This document shows positions 62,001 through 64,000 of a stretch of DNA of 64,000 nt, in pieces. Each line of letters opens with the position of its first letter. Within the stretch, counting starts at the first letter, position 1. The notes below the pieces were generated by a model, which searched no databases, was not told the DNA's origin, and saw only the letters and a program-made list of their open reading frames with translations. The DNA is from Phycisphaeraceae bacterium (GTDB lineage Bacteria; Planctomycetota; Phycisphaerae; Phycisphaerales; UBA1924): contig JACKHB010000002.1 in the NCBI GenBank assembly GCA_020639195.1, positions 496,001 to 560,000 of the forward strand, written 5' to 3'. A program made the translations under genes and the position numbers.

Positions 62001-64000
62001 TCGTTGACACCACGGTAGAGCGTGCCGTCCCAGGTGCCCGTCGTGATCGCAGAGGCCGTGATGCCAAGCGGCGACCCGACCTCGCCCTGCAGGCCGCCCG
62101 CGACGCCCAGTTCCAAGGCGATCGAGTCCGGACCCCACGCGGGCATCGCCGTGAAGCCGAGGTCGCCCCGCACCTCGAGGGTGTTGAGGCCGAGCACGTC
62201 GATCGACACGATGTCACCGCCGGGAGTCACGTTCTCGATGTGGTCGAACGCGATCCCGCCGGTCTGCACGATCCGCCATACGTCGATGGGAACCGTCCCA
62301 GTCAACTCGACGGCCGAAACAGCCGTCGCATCGAGGATGTCGATTCGCCCGACAGAGATCGGATTGCTCTCGCCTGCTCCACCAACGCTGTTGATCGTGA
62401 TCGTCCGGCCACCGGAGAGATTTGCCTCGATCGAGCCGATCGCCACGCCCTCGGATCCGTCGATCGGGAGCAGTCTGACCGATCCGATCGGCGTGAGCGA
62501 AGCGGCGCCGCTGACGGTGATTCGGAGGATGCCGCCGGAGTCGTCGGTGATCTCCAGCACCTGGTCGACGAACAGTTCGAGCTCCGCGTCGATCGCGCCG
62601 CCCGTATCGATCTGCGGAAAGTCCACAAACCGCACGTCCGAGCCGCTGCCGGTGCGGAACATGCGGGGCACCAGGTCGCCGCCATCGATCAGCCCGACAT
62701 CGGGGTCGCCGGCGTTGATCGCCACATCCTGCGAGACTAGGAACGCGCCGATCGTGCTATGCGAGGGAGTCTGGAAGACCGAAGAGTCGCCCGCGATGTG
62801 CGACCCGAGGCGAATGACCCCGATGTCGCCCGAACCACCGGCGGCTCCGGTGGAAACAAAGATGCCCGAGCCGGTCTGCGACACGCCGTTGCCCGGGGCC
62901 GTGGTGTCCTGATCGATGCCCACGCCGCCTCGAATATCGAGGAAGCCCAGGCGTCCGCCGATGTTCAGGCTCAGCCCGTTGACGTCGCCCTCGCCGCCCG
63001 CCACACTCGCGACCAGCGCGGAGGTGCCGACGTGGAACGCGCCGACGTCACCGCCAACGGTAATGAGCAGCCCAGTGCCCTCGATGTCGGAGCCGAACGA
63101 GCCGTCGTACAGCGTCCCGGGAATCGAGACGCTCCCCGACTGCGAACTCATGAGCTCGTCGATGTCCTGGCCGCGATCGTTGACGACCGAACTGGGATCG
63201 GCCTCGGTGCCGTCCCCGATGACAAAGCCGGTCCCGATTCGCAGCGAGCCCACGCTGCCCGCCAGCAGGTTGAGCGTCGGCGTGATTCCCGCAACGGTCG
63301 TGCCGAGGCTGCCGCCGGTTCGATATGAGCCGACCGTCGTCGGGGCGAGCCCCGAGATGGCCACCGTGTATCCGTTCCCGACGTCGAGATCGCCATCCAC
63401 GCCCGCGGGATCCCCGATGACGAGGTAGTAGACGCCCGGAGCCGGCGGGTCGAAGCGAAGGATCTGCGCATCCTGGGCGAACGACACACGGTCAAGCGAT
63501 GCCAGCGTGCGGCCGCTCTCGTCCATGACACGCACGAGCACATCGCTCAGGCTGGCCTGCAAGGTCACGGGCGTGGTGCCGTCCACGGCGAATGCGAACA
63601 CGTCCGCAGGATCCTCGCCTGTGTTCACGCTGGGATCACCGAATGCGAGCGAGCCGGAGACCACCACGGCGGTGCCGATCGAGCCGATCCATTCCGCCGA
63701 CAACAGGGTGTCGTTGCGGTAGGTCTGCGGCCCGAATATGAAGTCCTGGCCCGCCGTCGCATCGCCCGGAACGAACGCGTAGTTCTCGACGATCGAGCGG
63801 ATGATGTCCTGCTCATCGGCGCCCGAGTTCTCGTCGAACGGCTGGAGCCACTCGTGCTCTCCGTACCGCAACATGTCCAGCGGCGGACGAGTCGCCGGGC
63901 TGTTGAGATCGCCCACTACGGTCACGTCCATGAAGGAGCGGCCCCCCACCGCGATCTCGCGCGCGGCGCGACCGATCGTGAGACTGGAGCCCGTCCGCAC
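56057..64000 (-). CDS. Giant repetitive surface protein with degenerate metzincin-like C-terminal domain (5' end outside window)
   Basis: The frame is open to the window edge; 2647 residues are visible and the true start lies upstream. Most of the chain consists of short beta-helix-like turns rich in Gly, Thr, Asp and Val (ITTGTWDGTLYRG, LGTTVAGITPTLNLL), typical of secreted parallel beta-helices. Two pre-peptidase-like beta-sandwich segments are seen (for example FRFTGDMDVYRLTLQAGQIL). A run of 20 consecutive Gly lies near residue 1145. The last 250 residues resemble a metzincin domain (YDVSFSTTSADFEFQDFSTV; AAIGQSVGELLGLRFSDNNG; DIMAADSV), but every expected zinc His is replaced. It is probably secreted and surface-located; enzyme activity is unlikely. 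Confidence 0.88.
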   Translation of the reverse strand: MRTGSSLTIGRAAREIAVGGRSFMDVTVVGDLNSPATRPPLDMLRYGEHEWLQPFDENSGADEQDIIRSIVENYAFVPGDATAGQDFIFGPQTYRNDTLLSAEWIGSIGTAVVVSGSLAFGDPSVNTGEDPADVFAFAVDGTTPVTLQASLSDVLVRVMDESGRTLASLDRVSFAQDAQILRFDPPAPGVYYLVIGDPAGVDGDLDVGNGYTVAISGLAPTTVGSYRTGGSLGTTVAGITPTLNLLAGSVGSLRIGTGFVIGDGTEADPSSVVNDRGQDIDELMSSQSGSVSIPGTLYDGSFGSDIEGTGLLITVGGDVGAFHVGTSALVASVAGGEGDVNGLSLNIGGRLGFLDIRGGVGIDQDTTAPGNGVSQTGSGIFVSTGAAGGSGDIGVIRLGSHIAGDSSVFQTPSHSTIGAFLVSQDVAINAGDPDVGLIDGGDLVPRMFRTGSGSDVRFVDFPQIDTGGAIDAELELFVDQVLEITDDSGGILRITVSGAASLTPIGSVRLLPIDGSEGVAIGSIEANLSGGRTITINSVGGAGESNPISVGRIDILDATAVSAVELTGTVPIDVWRIVQTGGIAFDHIENVTPGGDIVSIDVLGLNTLEVRGDLGFTAMPAWGPDSIALELGVAGGLQGEVGSPLGITASAITTGTWDGTLYRGVNDAQTAAPSGDDTGLPFDGRLNGVVIRTGNVTSIVVDGSVGDVILQGGGAILTDLSINDDGVTSASGFDGLRGVVYASIVNRVEVGDGIAEPAQSPIATSGIFADNEIRRVEGGRVPGANISGYIIAADNVVGEQNEVGGIALVDLKGGGDYINATIGAIRLDDFWTSIVFGEAGATRGFIQNITGTNADFFGSSVIALAMQNFRMNGGAFDASSINIINNAIDIIAAEYRNSTTFGTALEFRPSFISIGGDLDNLSTQMTTGSMSDLVVDVLGTIREQISVGSMVRTTIDVDNEIRALVTTGSVRASSIVAGRLTNATIGKDLTASELSIAGPIESLVAGGSIINTSVTVTGQNGRLTLMRAANSISGLVSSSGPITTIATTTGDINLTIETTTSRGTVTLVSAARDLILNTDISANVGSLIAGRHVGDRSTPTAILIRGDLATLSAPNGQLYADLRVGGTIGINAGAGGGGGGGGGGGGGGGGGGGGAALGVTIGRATHLAGNDTLGHGSITAFSRIGPVTINGDFGGSITSHSNGIALVTITNGSLLPGGQIAAYDGSLESIVLTAGHLLGGLHADYDITSVRILPSADGVFGDVGVNPALSATVAADAFRAQLPLGVTTTQNFDGPSITAGRDIVSFVVTGGSVFESSFYAARNVVLLSVTGGIGNDPSTTGKGSSIAAGDNVQTVTFTGSADNLLIAAGLFDLGADDAPGGIGANADTVHRGDVTGVAIGGNATNVVVSAGLTAGNDGVYGNNDGRTALGRSTVSGFSVAGTATNVVVSGDNVGAGIVASGKFNVIGTTFGSVDPRIVTAASPPGTLFTGAFSFAHNGSTVTATFAGPGEARWDSGGGRIILTGTTVASSLTVSSNTGTVTDFDIVSGDDASLGVLTMLADMLGDSTIVIDDAVTTLGLRNVDTTGRITLGGDVATATFVNFTSGAFDAQVVTTTRITGSFGNSNPSVRGEVMLSMLSGATISITGATRGAINVHRDLSTSFISGGAVDNALIRVGRSLGRGLTGAFTAPSMNQSRLSVRDFLGGVVITGAMFDSAIMAGGDLGADAEFGGTGINADETTAGFILSVSIGGNFFESDLIAGALRGPDRFFGTGDDSVSAGRSSIGAVTIVGTGVGSTRFTESYRIFSTGSIGAVTIGGQPGGDVGNFKIVAAKFQPGPIQVADLRTLQSSQVYRTEIEFNQPIDASSLSTALSVREVRGTSGSVQIYLIEGVDYTVAYTNSTNTAVVTFDRNLTSRDLPRLAGVPGPGIYRFVLNSQLLRGQVVGARLDGDNDGIVEASDTYSHDDIVGDAGDKLTAGTVNLVQNGQVVHVVDFYDAINLDVVLDDDFSPDGLPDANERFVVRGTIGDHPDHHTDFFRFTGDMDVYRLTLQAGQILRLGPLEGAAVFSNVSLTAPGGAQAPLQLPGEPTAVGKVNAESVYLIRDTGTYTLVVGNADPGVISQPATIPALGPLPGAVGEYHFWLEIFDDGNSGFGEVTDSGDGQTVFDAPPASDFAGPDKKFGTADDFTTLTLGGFTFTLNAGADGVRGTADDIVSGGDGHGVTSTRANGAVTTSIESSLGPANHFGLPKDVFADVDIFHLNGGNPITPGTLMTVTIRLTEVGADLGSRAADLGSRSDFSFQDFSGQVQFAVFDTTNSDSLTDATLVLAPSDFSPIGGKPGVIATNGSNSYGFNANGDFFITFAAPGRVSGGATVAAPYAIYLQGAFQTDYAIDVVSQGVVSLVQGTQNIFLETQGGTIDWLRAGGFSTDLLGYDARVLGLAGTTQNGVPLDKFILEQTLANLQSIFAAYDVSFSTTSADFEFQDFSTVFLSASQDPINPIFDIFDFLGGFGGNLGGFGTQPYSIAEHSDSLNTSSTDEAVVFLPTFGQLGYTPSEADVQDLIRSMTAAIGQSVGELLGLRFSDNNGVAANSFDIMAADSVTNVPDSQSVYNLPTFDRALSDPFDRAVSTDFWLGEQNAGSLLDRILS
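60540..60599 (-). repeat. Poly-glycine codon tract inside the giant protein gene
   Basis: On the plus strand this is a run of 20 CCN codon triplets (minus-strand GGN, all Gly), made of CCG, CCA and CCT in an imperfectly duplicated order: an 18-bp unit beginning CCT-CCG occurs twice, followed by seven CCG. It encodes the sequence between AGA and AAL. Mixed codons show it is not a pure trinucleotide expansion, but the duplicated order suggests slippage. Confidence 0.85.

Noticed and set aside
58031..62740. 1569-codon plus-strand ORF opposite the giant protein gene
   Set aside because: It is an antisense frame. Its translation is a monotone Arg/Asp/Val/His-rich sequence with no domain, while the minus strand has the beta-helix and metzincin-like signals and reads through to a terminator.

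Overview
The window is uniformly GC-rich DNA from a planctomycete, most likely of the class Phycisphaerae. Pointers are a secreted protein ending in two planctomycete GC-type dockerin-like repeats, a VPLPGA-type C-terminal sorting signal, a DUF1080 lipoprotein, a twin-arginine Gfo/Idh/MocA oxidoreductase next to fucosidases, a WD40-repeat Ser/Thr kinase and a giant repetitive surface protein. The assignment is inferred from family content, not from a marker gene. No rRNA, tRNA, CRISPR array, insertion sequence or prophage was recognised.

Layout. 1-5.3 kb: the tail of a methyltransferase, a gene-poor stretch with one doubtful ORF, a four-helix membrane protein with a beta-solenoid-like domain, a frameshifted fpg (8-oxoguanine glycosylase) and a hicBA toxin-antitoxin pair. 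5.3-13.7 kb: translation and housekeeping, with glnS and gltX in tandem, a divergent EF-G-like GTPase lacking the catalytic histidine, then a tightly packed methyltransferase, glutamine amidotransferase and HhH-GPD DNA glycosylase. 14-19.8 kb: exported proteins (DUF1080 lipoprotein, sorting-signal protein with its own promoter and terminator, subtilisin-like protease) and a Gfo/Idh/MocA oxidoreductase. 19.8-25 kb: two different alpha-L-fucosidases (GH95 and GH29), the second translationally coupled to an OsmC protein and a DUF488 protein. 25-34 kb: small lipoprotein, GNAT acetyltransferase, membrane-anchored MsrB-MsrA fusion, kinase with 15 WD40 repeats, aminopeptidase P, a degenerate receiver protein and tilS.

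34-42 kb: a MATE transporter, a SpoIIE/PP2C-like phosphatase and a fused B12-binding/MeaB GTPase run in one direction, followed by a lipoprotein, a SOUL-type heme-binding protein with a coupled membrane protein, and a CPD photolyase. 42-46.2 kb: a complete LysW-type amino acid operon (lysW-lysX-lysY-lysZ-lysK) that makes lysine (or ornithine) on a carrier protein. 46.4-56 kb: a large unknown protein, the dockerin-bearing secreted protein, a nitroreductase, an ECF sigma factor with a putative membrane anti-sigma factor placed before a 919-residue secreted protein, and a methyltransferase. 56-64 kb: the last 2647 residues of a giant surface protein with a poly-glycine tract and a C-terminal domain that looks like a metzincin protease stripped of its zinc ligands.

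Functional links visible here: fucose release (GH95, GH29) with possible sugar oxidation (Gfo/Idh/MocA); base-damage repair (fpg, HhH-GPD glycosylase, photolyase); oxidative defence (MsrBA, OsmC); and the compact LysW operon. Start codons were adjusted wherever a ribosome binding site, overlap or signal peptide argued against the longest frame.
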